Shown here: positions 26,641 to 36,337 of the stretch, in pieces
Numbering within the stretch: the stretch's first letter is position 1
Layout of the letters: each line of letters opens with the position of its first letter
Assembly (NCBI GenBank): GCA_012964335.1
Contig: DTUF01000043.1
Span: 27,282-91,281, forward strand
DNA length: 64,000 nt
Source of the DNA: Candidatus Poseidoniales archaeon
Lineage (GTDB): Archaea > Thermoplasmatota > Poseidoniia > Poseidoniales > Thalassarchaeaceae
Direction of reading: 5' to 3'
Notes under the pieces: generated by a model
What the model was told of the DNA's origin: nothing
The model's database searches: none
What the model saw: the letters and a program-made list of their open reading frames with translations, nothing else
Position numbers and translations under genes: made by a program

Positions 26641-26665
26641 CGGTTTCATGAACCGCATAGCGGTT
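26641..26665 (+). promoter_or_regulatory. Two mutually exclusive hairpins in the leader of the surface-protein gene
   Basis: CGGTT at 26641-26645 can pair with AACCG at 26651-26655, or AACCGC at 26651-26656 can pair with GCGGTT at 26660-26665. The middle AACCG is shared, so only one hairpin can form. A Shine-Dalgarno-like GGAGAG follows at 26668, before the ATG at 26680. This may simply be a chance overlap or could modulate translation. Confidence 0.3.
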
Positions 26666-26679
26666 CCGGAGAGATAGAC

Positions 26680-29600
26680 ATGAATGGCAAGAATAAGAAG
26701 GCAACCAGTTACCTCATCCTTGGGTTGATGATTCTCTCAACCACAGCAGGCGCAGCATCGGTTACAACATTTTCAGATGGGACAGCTAGTGTTGAGGTTG
26801 AATTGAGAGAACCGGGCAATTTTATGGATAGTATGACGGGAGCGATTTCACTCCCAGAAGGAGAAACGATTACTTCCGCAAGCGTTAATGTTTCAACTGG
26901 TTTTGCCATGCATAACGATTTCACAACATACGACCAATCTCTCATGCCACCGGGGGGTGGAGGGATCTGGGATGCTCGCTACAACAGCGGATTAACCACA
27001 TACAACGATGCTAATTGTCACTCAGCAAATCCTATGGATTGTTCTTTCTCGTCCACATCACCTACATTGTCTCTAACCAGCAAGGGATTCAATGCCGACT
27101 TTGAAACGGGGAGTCAAGGAATGAGTCCTCAAGCGCCAGTGGACATATTCAATTGGGAAAGGAAGACTCAAGGAATGATGCATATTCCAGCATCCGGTTG
27201 TCCAACCGGAGACTTTTGTTGGGGTACTAATTTTGATGACCCCGATTATACTGATGATGCACCGGCTGCAAGTTACGAATATACAATGGATAGTCCAGCT
27301 ATTTGGGTCTATCCAACTAAAGGAGCAGCGACTTTCAATTCCTATCACAGTCTCTACAATCGTGTAGCAAGTGGGAGCAACAAGTTTTACGAGGATTGTG
27401 CATATGTTGCTGTTCAAAATTCATCTGATGGTGGCTTGGGTTGGACCCCTTGGGAATTTATTGACATCGACATTGGGGCAACATCTGGGTTACAACAGGG
27501 AACTCAAGGATTATTTCAGAAAGGAACTGGGGTCAACAAAGTCCAGTCAGCTTGTAATGGGAAGGGTTCACTTACAGTTCCGGCTGACGCTTGGGTTTTG
27601 GCTGGAATGAGTACTTGGGCAAACAACCAAAATGGGTGGGCAAACATTGCCCTTGACCTTTCGCGACATGAAGGTAAACATATCAAGTTGAAGTTCGTAA
27701 TGGAGAAAAACCCAATCCTAGGTACTCCAGTAAATAGCTCAATGCCAGGGTGGTATATTGATTCGCTGAGAATAGGTGATGCATTACCTCAATCAGGAAA
27801 CGTAGTGATGAAATCATTTGCTCCGCGTTCTCACCCTAATCCCGGATTCCCGAATGGTTATGGAATCCTTGATGTTGAAGTTGCTAGTGCTGGACCAGGT
27901 TCTTTTACAGTTGATGTTCTAGATTCTTCAAATGGTCAAACAGTTGTTGATAAATACGGTAAATCAATGATTGGCTTAGATGGTGAATTGATTGAGCTTT
28001 GGGATATTGATAGCGATCAATATGGATTAATTGACCTTCGTTTCAATTATAATTCTGGTGCAAATCGAATGAATACTCCGATAATGCATAGTTTTACCCT
28101 TGGAACAAAAATTGGCTCAGGACTCAACTCTACTGAGGGGATTTTCTATGATATGGGATACTTGAATGATGGTGAATGGACCGTCGAAGCACCTGGTGGC
28201 ATGATTGTATATATGCCGAGAATGAACGATACCAGTTGGTCACCTATGTTGGAGAAAAACCGTTTCAATGCTCCGATAATGGCTGTGAAACCAATGATTG
28301 AGGATTCTTGTGGATCTGCGAACCGTAATCTAATATTGATGACTAATAGTAATCAGTCAGGACAGTTCACCCCTGCAAATAATCAATGGGTGACATTTGC
28401 TTCACCGTCAACAACAGTAGCCTTCGGTGCACAATACTCTGACCAATGTACAGTTTACTCAATTTGGTTGGAACTTAGGTTTGCGCACACAATGTCAAAT
28501 GTCAAGCTTGATGTTGCGGGAGATGGCGATATTGAATGGGGAATGGTTGAGAGTGCATTCGGTTCATTAGGGCGTCAGCAAATGTTTAGGACACAGATGG
28601 TAAATGGTATCAATTATGGTTCAGACAACACCACTTTAGCGATGAATATCAATGGTGTTGCAGAAGGAGCAGTCTTCTTCTTGCCAAAGGGAGCAGTCGT
28701 CAATCACGCTGAATTATCGTGGGATAATTCCGCTATTGGAAATGCTTCAATTGAGCTATTGGCTGGGCCTTCATCACAGAACCTTGGATATACTCAAGAC
28801 CAAGAGAGGAGAACCCCTGATGCTTATGCAGAATTTTCAGAATTTTTCAATCAAGTACAGGCTTTGTTAGACGACCCCAATGTGCCAGTAGGCCACATTG
28901 ATGCATATGGTAATGAATGGATTCAGTTCCGTTTCAAGTTCTCAAATCCAACTGCTCAGGCTGCTACAAGTATCAATCTGAAAGACCTTGATATCTTTTA
29001 CACATGGAGTAGGGCACTCTCTGATGAGAATGGAATTGCTCGTGAATTGAATCAAGGGGTGGCTCTTGGCCAGCCAATGGGTGGTCAAGTTGTAGTTCCT
29101 ATGAAGTTCATTTCTGACGATGGTGGTGGCATAGTCTTAGATAATCTTCTAATTAACACTGAGAATGGATATGATTCTACCATAAATATGAGCGATGATA
29201 TCACTGGATTCTATGCTTCTGGTGAGGTTTATGAAGTAATTTCAACCCATTCTGTTGCTGTTGGAACAGGGGCATCAATCGCTGGCGCTAGCCTACAATT
29301 TGAATCAGAAAGTGGTTGGGCAGAACTTCGTTGGGCTGCAAGTAATGGTTCATTTTGGTCAGAAAGTGGTTCTGAATATGTTTCTATAATGGTCGCTCTG
29401 TCAAGTTCGACTGATACCGCAGATGGTAAACAGATAACCTGGCGATTTAGAATAAATCCAACATGGGATGATTCTGATTCTGCAAGATTGTTTGCCACAC
29501 TAATTACAGATACAGGCTCTGAAGGGGTCCCAGCGGCAATAATGTTTGACTTATTGGTTGGCAATGCGGTTGAGAATGATGCATCTATTACTACCTTGAC

Positions 29601-32529
29601 AGTTTACAACCAAGCAGATGCAGTTCAGACTGACCTAGAGAATGTTCACAGCGATAATGAGTTGACTTTGGAAGGGACTGTGCGTTTTGAGGACATAGGA
29701 GTTGCTCCTGATCCCGCATCTTACACACTCGTCTTTGAATTGCAGAATGACTCAAATATTAGCCAATGGAACGAAATTGACCGACTCCCAGGTGTTCTCG
29801 GGGGTAACTTCTCGTGGCAACCTGCAATACCAGAACTTTCAGCAGGAAACGACACCTATCGGCTGCGCATGGACGGTTATACTGGTGGGGATACCATATG
29901 CCCACCTGTTTCCCTTTCACCTGATGCAGAATGTGGGATACGAATGACAGTTTACATTGACCAGTATTCTCCTTATCTCATCAACATCAGCGTGATGGGA
30001 TTACAGAACTGGAGAGATCTCGCGGACGATACTTGGATACCACCTCAGGCTAACCAAAAGTTCCGAGTCATGGTTAGGGATATTCCTGAGACTCCACCTT
30101 CATTCGTTTTGAATTACTGGGTTGAAGCACAACACGATACTAATGGAAATCGAATTCCAGAATTGAGTGAGTATCAGTCGGTACCTCTTGATGAGGATTC
30201 AACTGATGTAAATGGAAATACAACTTACTTCATCTCAAACTTGGCTTGCCCACCAACAAATGATTGCATTGACGATCGTCAAACCGGTTTGATAGTCCCC
30301 AACGGCGAACCTGCTCCTCGCACTAGTTTGTTTGTTTCTGGTACTGATATTTCGGGCAATTCAATTGATGGCGGAGATGGAGGTTTCATATCAGATTTGA
30401 TTACCTACATCGGTAAGCAATCTCGCCCCCCCGGAATTTACTCATTCCATGTGAGCGATGCTGGTGGAAACCCATTGACAGAGTTCAACAAATCAGTGTA
30501 TGCTGGAAATGTGTACCATTTGATGATTGAGGGTACTGACGATAATGGTTGGAGAGATGTAGATTATGTCAAAGTGGATCTTAACCCTGCAATCAGTAAT
30601 GACCTCGTGGTTTACTTTTCACCTCGCAACGGAACGTCTTGGAGTGAAAGTACTTCAGCAGATATGTTGAACGCTGAGGAGGATGGAATCGGACCACGCA
30701 TAACACGCTTGGATGGCACCGCACTAATTGACCCGTTTGAGACAGAATTCCTAGTTGACATACCGATACGAATGCGTTGGGGCGTGGTTAATCTTCAGGG
30801 AGTGATAACTCCTGAAATATTCATGAAGGATTTGGACCCAGAGAATGGTGAGAGTAAACTCTCAAGCAGTCGCTACATCCAACTATTGGCATATTCTTCT
30901 GGTTTGAAGTTTGACAGTGAATCTCTAACTGTTGATGACACTTCAGGTTTCATCACAAACACCGTTGGTTCTCAAGATGGTGGCTTTGTTCGCCCAGGTG
31001 ATTTATTACAATTCCATGGGGAATACTTCTTCAAGGCAGCATTGGAGTCCGGAATTGACGTTCAACCTGAAATTCCAATGACAATGGAATTGACCCGCTC
31101 TCCAATTTATCCCGGAGGTGAATCCGATAATCCTGGAAGCGGATATGTGGCTGCAGCTACAGAAGTCTTCTACTATAATTTCGAAAATGGGACATTTGAC
31201 TTAGTTATTCCAGCGGCATTATCAACCAACGAATATCGATATGTCTTCAGAGTATGCGATTCAACGGATGTAAACAATCCAGATTGTGAGAACAACTTAC
31301 CAGCAGGTGCAAACGATTTCTCAATGACGGGTGACAAAACCTTCTATGTGAAGGTCGACAATGAGGCACCTACTGTAGTCTGGAATTCATGGCAATTAGC
31401 TGCTGGCTCTGATGCTGAACAGTATGATGATATTCTACCATCTTCAACAATTCATTGCGTCAATATTAATTTTGCAATAGAGGAGCGACAGAAGCTAGTA
31501 GCAGGTTCAATGAAAATCAACTGGATGTACTACGAGCACGATTTGAATTGGAGTCAATATCGCTCAACCTTCCCGGATGCTTGGCAAACTGCCAACCTTC
31601 AACTTGATTTGTCAGCATCACCTAATCGTGCAATTGGTAACTGTGTTGATTTGTGGCCTGGCCATGAATTGCCATCAGACCTTGATGGTGTTGATTTGAG
31701 GTTCTGGGTTACAGGCACCGATTCAGCAGGAAACGGTATTGCTCTTGGTGGTCAGTTTGGTGCTGCAGTCGAGGGTGGTGATTACTCATTGACCTACAAG
31801 GAAGCTGAATTCGTCATCAACAAAATTATCGTTTCACCTGGTCAACCAGAGGCGGGACAACCATTCGAACTACTCGTTGATGTAACCAATGTTGGTACTG
31901 ACTCCGGCGAATTAGAATTACAAATCTTCACGGTAATTGAAGGCCGCCAATTAAGCAACTTCAACTACTCATGCGGTACTACTTTTACTCCTGCAATGAA
32001 TAATATTTGTAGAGTACAAGTTGAAGCATTCCCGCAGCCGGTTTCATCTGTTATGTTCAAAATACACGATTCATCTGGTAATGAATTAGGTGAATCACCT
32101 TCATTCCATATTCGTGAAGCAGGTAGTTCTGGAGGTACTGATACCAACTGGGCACTTTATGGTGGCATTGCTGCTGTAATTGTAGTCCTTATCGCATTAG
32201 TAATTGGTATCATGATGTACATCGGAAGAGAAAATGAAGAAGAGGGTGATTTCTTCGTTGAGGATGAAGATTACTTGCCTCCTGGAGAGGCTGTAACCCC
32301 GATGTCAAGAGGCCCTGCTCGTGCTGAAACTGGCGGCGGTAGTGTTGATTATGCCACTCAGAGTAGTGGTCCACCTGGGTATGGTGACGGACCTGCCGCT
32401 GGAGGCGATTCAAAAATGGATCGAGCAAAGCGTCTATTCCCATTCTGGGATGATGCAACGATTCAAGGTTACTTTGACCAAGGATGGTCACTGCAACAAC
32501 TTCAGGATTGGGTGCGAGAGAACAAGTGA
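26680..32529 (+). CDS. 1949-residue surface protein with C-terminal membrane anchor
   Basis: Residues 1-27 form a signal peptide (NGKNKKATSYLILGLMILSTTAGA). The large exterior is rich in beta strands, Asp, Ser, Asn and aromatic residues and has several cysteine-pair loops (NCHSANPMDC, ENDASITTL repeats of Ig-like look), consistent with tandem Ig/CARDB-like modules. A later portion (NKIIVSPGQPEAGQPFELLVDVTNVG) is a good CARDB domain. One membrane helix near residues 1824-1848 (WALYGGIAAVIVVLIALVIG) is followed by a short acidic, then Gly/Ser-rich, cytoplasmic tail ending in a compact helical motif (AKRLFPFWDDATIQGYFDQG and WSLQQLQDWV). Likely a cell-envelope adhesin or stalk. It is preceded by GGAGAG. 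Confidence 0.82.
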   Translation: MNGKNKKATSYLILGLMILSTTAGAASVTTFSDGTASVEVELREPGNFMDSMTGAISLPEGETITSASVNVSTGFAMHNDFTTYDQSLMPPGGGGIWDARYNSGLTTYNDANCHSANPMDCSFSSTSPTLSLTSKGFNADFETGSQGMSPQAPVDIFNWERKTQGMMHIPASGCPTGDFCWGTNFDDPDYTDDAPAASYEYTMDSPAIWVYPTKGAATFNSYHSLYNRVASGSNKFYEDCAYVAVQNSSDGGLGWTPWEFIDIDIGATSGLQQGTQGLFQKGTGVNKVQSACNGKGSLTVPADAWVLAGMSTWANNQNGWANIALDLSRHEGKHIKLKFVMEKNPILGTPVNSSMPGWYIDSLRIGDALPQSGNVVMKSFAPRSHPNPGFPNGYGILDVEVASAGPGSFTVDVLDSSNGQTVVDKYGKSMIGLDGELIELWDIDSDQYGLIDLRFNYNSGANRMNTPIMHSFTLGTKIGSGLNSTEGIFYDMGYLNDGEWTVEAPGGMIVYMPRMNDTSWSPMLEKNRFNAPIMAVKPMIEDSCGSANRNLILMTNSNQSGQFTPANNQWVTFASPSTTVAFGAQYSDQCTVYSIWLELRFAHTMSNVKLDVAGDGDIEWGMVESAFGSLGRQQMFRTQMVNGINYGSDNTTLAMNINGVAEGAVFFLPKGAVVNHAELSWDNSAIGNASIELLAGPSSQNLGYTQDQERRTPDAYAEFSEFFNQVQALLDDPNVPVGHIDAYGNEWIQFRFKFSNPTAQAATSINLKDLDIFYTWSRALSDENGIARELNQGVALGQPMGGQVVVPMKFISDDGGGIVLDNLLINTENGYDSTINMSDDITGFYASGEVYEVISTHSVAVGTGASIAGASLQFESESGWAELRWAASNGSFWSESGSEYVSIMVALSSSTDTADGKQITWRFRINPTWDDSDSARLFATLITDTGSEGVPAAIMFDLLVGNAVENDASITTLTVYNQADAVQTDLENVHSDNELTLEGTVRFEDIGVAPDPASYTLVFELQNDSNISQWNEIDRLPGVLGGNFSWQPAIPELSAGNDTYRLRMDGYTGGDTICPPVSLSPDAECGIRMTVYIDQYSPYLINISVMGLQNWRDLADDTWIPPQANQKFRVMVRDIPETPPSFVLNYWVEAQHDTNGNRIPELSEYQSVPLDEDSTDVNGNTTYFISNLACPPTNDCIDDRQTGLIVPNGEPAPRTSLFVSGTDISGNSIDGGDGGFISDLITYIGKQSRPPGIYSFHVSDAGGNPLTEFNKSVYAGNVYHLMIEGTDDNGWRDVDYVKVDLNPAISNDLVVYFSPRNGTSWSESTSADMLNAEEDGIGPRITRLDGTALIDPFETEFLVDIPIRMRWGVVNLQGVITPEIFMKDLDPENGESKLSSSRYIQLLAYSSGLKFDSESLTVDDTSGFITNTVGSQDGGFVRPGDLLQFHGEYFFKAALESGIDVQPEIPMTMELTRSPIYPGGESDNPGSGYVAAATEVFYYNFENGTFDLVIPAALSTNEYRYVFRVCDSTDVNNPDCENNLPAGANDFSMTGDKTFYVKVDNEAPTVVWNSWQLAAGSDAEQYDDILPSSTIHCVNINFAIEERQKLVAGSMKINWMYYEHDLNWSQYRSTFPDAWQTANLQLDLSASPNRAIGNCVDLWPGHELPSDLDGVDLRFWVTGTDSAGNGIALGGQFGAAVEGGDYSLTYKEAEFVINKIIVSPGQPEAGQPFELLVDVTNVGTDSGELELQIFTVIEGRQLSNFNYSCGTTFTPAMNNICRVQVEAFPQPVSSVMFKIHDSSGNELGESPSFHIREAGSSGGTDTNWALYGGIAAVIVVLIALVIGIMMYIGRENEEEGDFFVEDEDYLPPGEAVTPMSRGPARAETGGGSVDYATQSSGPPGYGDGPAAGGDSKMDRAKRLFPFWDDATIQGYFDQGWSLQQLQDWVRENK

Positions 32530-32546
32530 GCTCGCATCAATTAGGT

Positions 32547-32556
32547 GGGGAGGTGA
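32547..32556 (+). promoter_or_regulatory. Strong Shine-Dalgarno site that fixes the acyl-CoA dehydrogenase start
   Basis: GGGGAGGTGA ends four bases before a GTG at 32561. The open frame reaches back to 32321 inside the preceding gene, but that part is out of frame with the surface protein and shows no dehydrogenase character. This ribosome site supports GTG 32561 as the true start. Confidence 0.7.
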
Positions 32557-32560
32557 TAGC

Positions 32561-33766
32561 GTGGATTACAAGACGCTTGACATCACCAACCCGACTGAAG
32601 AACATGCAATGCTAAGAGAAATGGTCCGTGACTGGGTCCGTTCAGAAGTTGAGCCACAAGCACTTGAGTTTGATCGAGATGAGAAGTTCAATCATCAATT
32701 ATTACGTGATATGGGTGAACTAGGACTTCTTGGGATTACTGCTCCAGAGGAGTATGGTGGGGCTGGAATGGACGCATTAGCCGCGACAATTGTTCACGAG
32801 GAATTATCCTATAGTGACCCAGGGTTTGCATTAGCTTATCTTGCCCATAGTATGTTATTTGTCAACAACCTTTCACGTAATGGAAATTCAACTCAGAAAC
32901 AAGAGATACTTCCCAAAGTTTGTAGTGGCGAGTGGATAGGAGCAATGGCAATGTCTGAACCAGATGTTGGTACAGATGTGATGTCAATGAGCACTACTGC
33001 TGAGCAAAGAGATGACGGGAATTGGGTCATCAACGGCCGTAAAATGTGGATTACTAATGGCTGCATCGATGAAGAAGGTACGCCATGTGATGTTGTTTGG
33101 ACTTATGCTAAAACAGGCGTGAATGAAAACGGTAGGGCTGAGATTTCAACCTTCCTTGTGTTCGCAGATTCCCCTGGTTTTTCAGTTGGGCAAAAGATTG
33201 TTGACAAAACTGGAATGCGAGGCTCCAATACTGCAGAGTTAGTCTATGATGACTGTGTAGTTGGTCCTGATAGTCTCGTTGGCGCATGCGGTGAATCAAT
33301 GATTCATATGATGCGGAATCTGGAATTAGAACGGCTTACTTTAGCGGCTATGAGTCTAGGAATTGCTCGCCGCTCTGTCAAAGAAATGAATCGCTATGCT
33401 TCTGAGAGAGAAGCATTTGGAAGACCAATCAGAGATTTCGGTCAGATACAGCGCTACATCGGCCAATCATTCGCTGAATGGCGTGGGATGGAGGCATATC
33501 TCTACAATGTGGCTAGACAAATGGATGTAGAGAAGAGCGGCAATCGGTTGGATTCCGATGGAATAAAGTTGGTATCAACAACACTAGCGAAAGATATTGC
33601 TGACCGAGCAATGCAAGTAATGGGTGGCTACGGTTATGTTGGCGAATATGTGGTTGAGAGATTGTGGCGCGACGCAAAACTCCTCGAAATTGGTGGTGGG
33701 ACTTTAGAGAGTCATCAGAAGAATATCACCAAAGATTTAGCTAAAGATTCATCAATTCTAGGTTGA
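32561..33766 (+). CDS. Acyl-CoA dehydrogenase
   Basis: About 401 residues from GTG 32561. Features: LRDMGELGLLGITAPEEYGGAGMD, AMAMSEPDVGTDVMSMSTTAE (FAD and acyl-CoA contact), WVINGRKMWITNG, and MRGSNTAELVYDDCVVG. The C-terminal helices contain EREAFGRPIRDFGQIQ, and QVMGGYGYVGEYVVERLWRDAKLLEI holds the loop with the expected catalytic acid region (ERLWRD..LLEIGGGT). It oxidises acyl-CoA to enoyl-CoA with electron transfer to ETF. It heads a tight run of four genes. Degradative or remodelling lipid metabolism fits its place just upstream of the FabI/synthase cassette. Confidence 0.92.
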   Translation: MDYKTLDITNPTEEHAMLREMVRDWVRSEVEPQALEFDRDEKFNHQLLRDMGELGLLGITAPEEYGGAGMDALAATIVHEELSYSDPGFALAYLAHSMLFVNNLSRNGNSTQKQEILPKVCSGEWIGAMAMSEPDVGTDVMSMSTTAEQRDDGNWVINGRKMWITNGCIDEEGTPCDVVWTYAKTGVNENGRAEISTFLVFADSPGFSVGQKIVDKTGMRGSNTAELVYDDCVVGPDSLVGACGESMIHMMRNLELERLTLAAMSLGIARRSVKEMNRYASEREAFGRPIRDFGQIQRYIGQSFAEWRGMEAYLYNVARQMDVEKSGNRLDSDGIKLVSTTLAKDIADRAMQVMGGYGYVGEYVVERLWRDAKLLEIGGGTLESHQKNITKDLAKDSSILG

Positions 33767-33775
33767 GGTGTTCTC

Positions 33776-34558
33776 TTGTCTTGGCCTTGGCAATCTGTGG
33801 ATTGGAATGACCCTGATGGTGGGGTAATCCGATTTTTCCCTTACATTCCTACAGTTGTTTTACCGCGTAGTATTCGTCCTAGAGATGATTGGGATGGGCT
33901 TGCATTTTTACTACATCCAGAAGAGCGGGAATCTTGGGAGGATGAAGAGAAGATGGAGAAGTCTGGAAAGGGTTCTTCAACCCTGTTGGCAATTCACGGT
34001 GGCGGTGATTTAGCGAGGATGTTGATCCGTATGCAGTTGTTAGAAGATGTCAATGGTGCGAAATTTCCTGACCCAGAGCCTCGCCGATTACTCAAGTTAG
34101 CGGATAGGGATAGTATTCCCACTTATTTCGTAGAGCCAGGGGTTGAAGATGAGGATTGGCTTGCTTGGTTAGAAGCAACTGCAGATGAGGCTGCAAAATT
34201 GTCTCGCATGTTTTTGCAATTATTTGCTCGGCGGCGATTTGCAAAAACATGGAAGCGCACTCAACCAGAAGTTAGCGAACCTCCAATATCAGAAGGTTCG
34301 GAATCACTTGCTATAGCGGCAGGATTAGCAGGAACTTGGTGGCGAATTTCGGAATCATTTTCTACAGTTGAATTGCAAGAGAGTAGAAATCGCAGGTTTG
34401 CAAGCCGTCTACGAGGGGCTCTCGCAAATCTTTCATCAATCAAAGAAGACCCAGTGTTGATTGTCCCAATTTACCAAGATTGGATGGGAGATATACTCGC
34501 AACGCTCAAGACTAACGTAGAAGTGGAAGCAGTTGAAGCAGTCGGGTTGGAGGAGTGA
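33776..34558 (+). CDS. Conserved-looking protein of unknown function
   Basis: 260 residues from a TTG at 33776 preceded by GAGGTG. Starts MSWPWQSVDWNDPDGG. It is soluble, rich in Trp, Glu and Arg, with a middle helical stretch (EATADEAAKLSRMFLQLFARRRFAKTWKR) and a final segment EDPVLIVPIYQDWMGDIL. No motif is recognised. It sits 9 bases after the acyl-CoA dehydrogenase and overlaps or abuts the TBP-like gene, so the three are probably co-transcribed. Confidence 0.7.
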   Translation: MSWPWQSVDWNDPDGGVIRFFPYIPTVVLPRSIRPRDDWDGLAFLLHPEERESWEDEEKMEKSGKGSSTLLAIHGGGDLARMLIRMQLLEDVNGAKFPDPEPRRLLKLADRDSIPTYFVEPGVEDEDWLAWLEATADEAAKLSRMFLQLFARRRFAKTWKRTQPEVSEPPISEGSESLAIAAGLAGTWWRISESFSTVELQESRNRRFASRLRGALANLSSIKEDPVLIVPIYQDWMGDILATLKTNVEVEAVEAVGLEE

Positions 34559-34560
34559 GA

Positions 34561-35181
34561 ATGGGTCGTCGAAGTGCTATCAAAGTCAGGGTAGAGAACC
34601 AATTGGTCAGGTTCACAGCCCCTCAACCATTTGAGGCTGAGGAGGTCATCAAAACTCTAGGAGGAAAGAAGAGTGGTAAGTATGTGATACTGGCTCTTAA
34701 GAATCCACGTGCAACTCTGCTAGTTGACGAAGAGGGAAGGCTGGTGGTTCACGGCACAAATCATTCAGAGATTGCTTGGGCAGCGGCTCGTGAAATGTTA
34801 CTCCGATTAGGTAGGCCTGATGAAGGGATTACCACTGAGAAGGGGCCTCTCGTCGTTTCGTTTGATTATGGTCAACCACTACGAACTGATCAGGTTTCAG
34901 AATACTATCCAGAATTTGAGGAAGACGAGCGACTTGAGTGTATTCGCATTAGTGATAAGTTGCACGATATGGATTTACTATTCTTTTCAAATGGGCTTGG
35001 AATTGCTCTTGGTGCTAGACACAAAAATTTGGTTGAGATGGCGGCCACACATTGGGGTACAAGATTTGATGCTGAGGGTCTATTCGTTGAAGTTCTAGTG
35101 AAATCTAATGGTACCGAAGAAAAAGTTGATTCAGAGCCTGAAGAAGCCGCCCTTGAAGTTGAAGAAGAAGAAGAATCGTGA
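34561..35181 (+). CDS. Divergent TATA-binding-protein-like protein
   Basis: About 206 residues from ATG 34561, just after GGAGGAGTGA; an in-frame GTG at 34555 overlaps the previous stop. KVRVENQLVRFTAPQPFEAEEVIKTLGG and then KNPRATLLVDEEGRLVVHGTNHSEIAWAAAREM follow the TBP half-repeat (KEPK.alLiF.SGKivvTGaks...A...a). The second half (MDLLFFSNGLGIALGARHKNLVEMAATH) resembles a worn second repeat. The C-terminus is a very acidic tail. Canonical DNA-intercalating phenylalanines are not obvious. It could be a TBP paralogue, a decoy, or a TBP-fold protein with another ligand. Confidence 0.5.
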   Translation: MGRRSAIKVRVENQLVRFTAPQPFEAEEVIKTLGGKKSGKYVILALKNPRATLLVDEEGRLVVHGTNHSEIAWAAAREMLLRLGRPDEGITTEKGPLVVSFDYGQPLRTDQVSEYYPEFEEDERLECIRISDKLHDMDLLFFSNGLGIALGARHKNLVEMAATHWGTRFDAEGLFVEVLVKSNGTEEKVDSEPEEAALEVEEEEES

Positions 35182-35190
35182 GGGCCAACA

Positions 35191-36072
35191 ATGACTCTTG
35201 TTGATGGGCAGTGGAATGGCCCTATTTTAGACAACCATTTTCACTTAGATAGAGTTGGACGTTATCTTGATGCTGCGGCTGATTTTCAGCGTGTTGGCGG
35301 TACCGATTTAGTATTAGTTCACAAGCCAGATTTTGACAACCTACCAAATAATGTGGAGGATGTACGAAAGGCATACCAAGACACTGTAGCAATGGCTGAG
35401 CAAGTTCGCTTGGAATGTGATTTGAGAGTTCGGGTCGTACTCGGGCCTCACCCTGCTGCATGGGTTCATCAGTGTGCATCGTTAGGTAATGAAGAATCGA
35501 ATGAATTACATCTTCAAGCGGTTGAATTAGCAATTGAATTTTGTGAAGAAAATTTGGCGGTTGGAGTTGGTGAAGTAGGTCGCCCTCACTGGGATGTGGG
35601 TGATGAAGTATTAGATCAGGCTGATGAGATTTTGATTGAAGTTCTTTCAATGTGTAAAAGGGCAAATGTTCCTGCTCAACTCCATCTCGACGCAAATGGT
35701 GAAAAAACTAACCGTGAAATTGCTAATATTTGTGACCATGTAGGTTTCCCAAGGTTCGGTGCAATTCACCATCATGCGGATGCAGATATCAGTAAAAATT
35801 TCACCCATGGCTTGACTTCTTCTGTAGTGGTTGGACGTGATTCAATCAAGGATATTTCTGATACAATATGGCAAAATGAAGGTGGGTTCCTAATGGAAAC
35901 TGATTACATGGATGACCCACGTAGGCCTGGAGCAGTACTTGGTCCAAAGACGGTGCCTCGAAGAACCCAAGCTCTTGCAACTTCTCTTATCGGCAGAGGA
36001 TTGGATGCAGAAGCGGTGTTGAGTGCAATCCATATTGACCTGCCTGAGGCATTGTATGGCGAATATGAATGA
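35191..36072 (+). CDS. TatD-family metal-dependent hydrolase
   Basis: 293 residues. LDNHFHLDRVG gives the HxH metal motif. GVGEVGRPHWDVG carries the conserved Glu. AQLHLDANGEKTN and FGAIHHHADADIS supply further histidine ligands, and FLMETDYMDDPRRPGAVLGPKTVPRR the final Asp. TatD proteins are Mg-dependent deoxyribonucleases or related hydrolases. It is the last gene of the 32561-36072 run and starts 9 bases after the previous stop. Confidence 0.88.
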   Translation: MTLVDGQWNGPILDNHFHLDRVGRYLDAAADFQRVGGTDLVLVHKPDFDNLPNNVEDVRKAYQDTVAMAEQVRLECDLRVRVVLGPHPAAWVHQCASLGNEESNELHLQAVELAIEFCEENLAVGVGEVGRPHWDVGDEVLDQADEILIEVLSMCKRANVPAQLHLDANGEKTNREIANICDHVGFPRFGAIHHHADADISKNFTHGLTSSVVVGRDSIKDISDTIWQNEGGFLMETDYMDDPRRPGAVLGPKTVPRRTQALATSLIGRGLDAEAVLSAIHIDLPEALYGEYE

Positions 36073-36169
36073 AGTCGTATCAAGTCAGCAATATTAGTCC
36101 AATTTGAGTTTCTATTGAACATGTTTTGTCTAATTTGTCTATTCTGGCCTACTTTCACTTTGGTTTTTC

Positions 36170-36184
36170 CCGACCTACGGTCGG
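36170..36184. terminator. Perfect hairpin after tatD
   Basis: CCGACC-TAC-GGTCGG: a perfect six-pair stem with a three-base loop, preceded by TTTTT and followed by AATTTT. It lies about 100 bases after the stop of the TatD gene and before the FabI gene. It may mark the 3' end of the upstream transcript. Confidence 0.4.
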
Positions 36185-36337
36185 AATTTTGATAATTGTA
36201 CTCAAATGAGGGGGTATTGAGCACATTTTTGGGATAATTACATCCCTTCGTGAATGACGCTGTTGTCTCACAGAGTAGGCAAAGGTCTTGAAGGCGACTT
36301 CGCCGGCGAACCGATGTTGGTAGGAACAGGTGCTTTT

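Noticed and set aside
32321..32560. Upstream extension of the acyl-CoA dehydrogenase frame
   Set aside because: It overlaps the end of the surface-protein gene in another frame and has no dehydrogenase similarity; a strong ribosome site supports GTG 32561.
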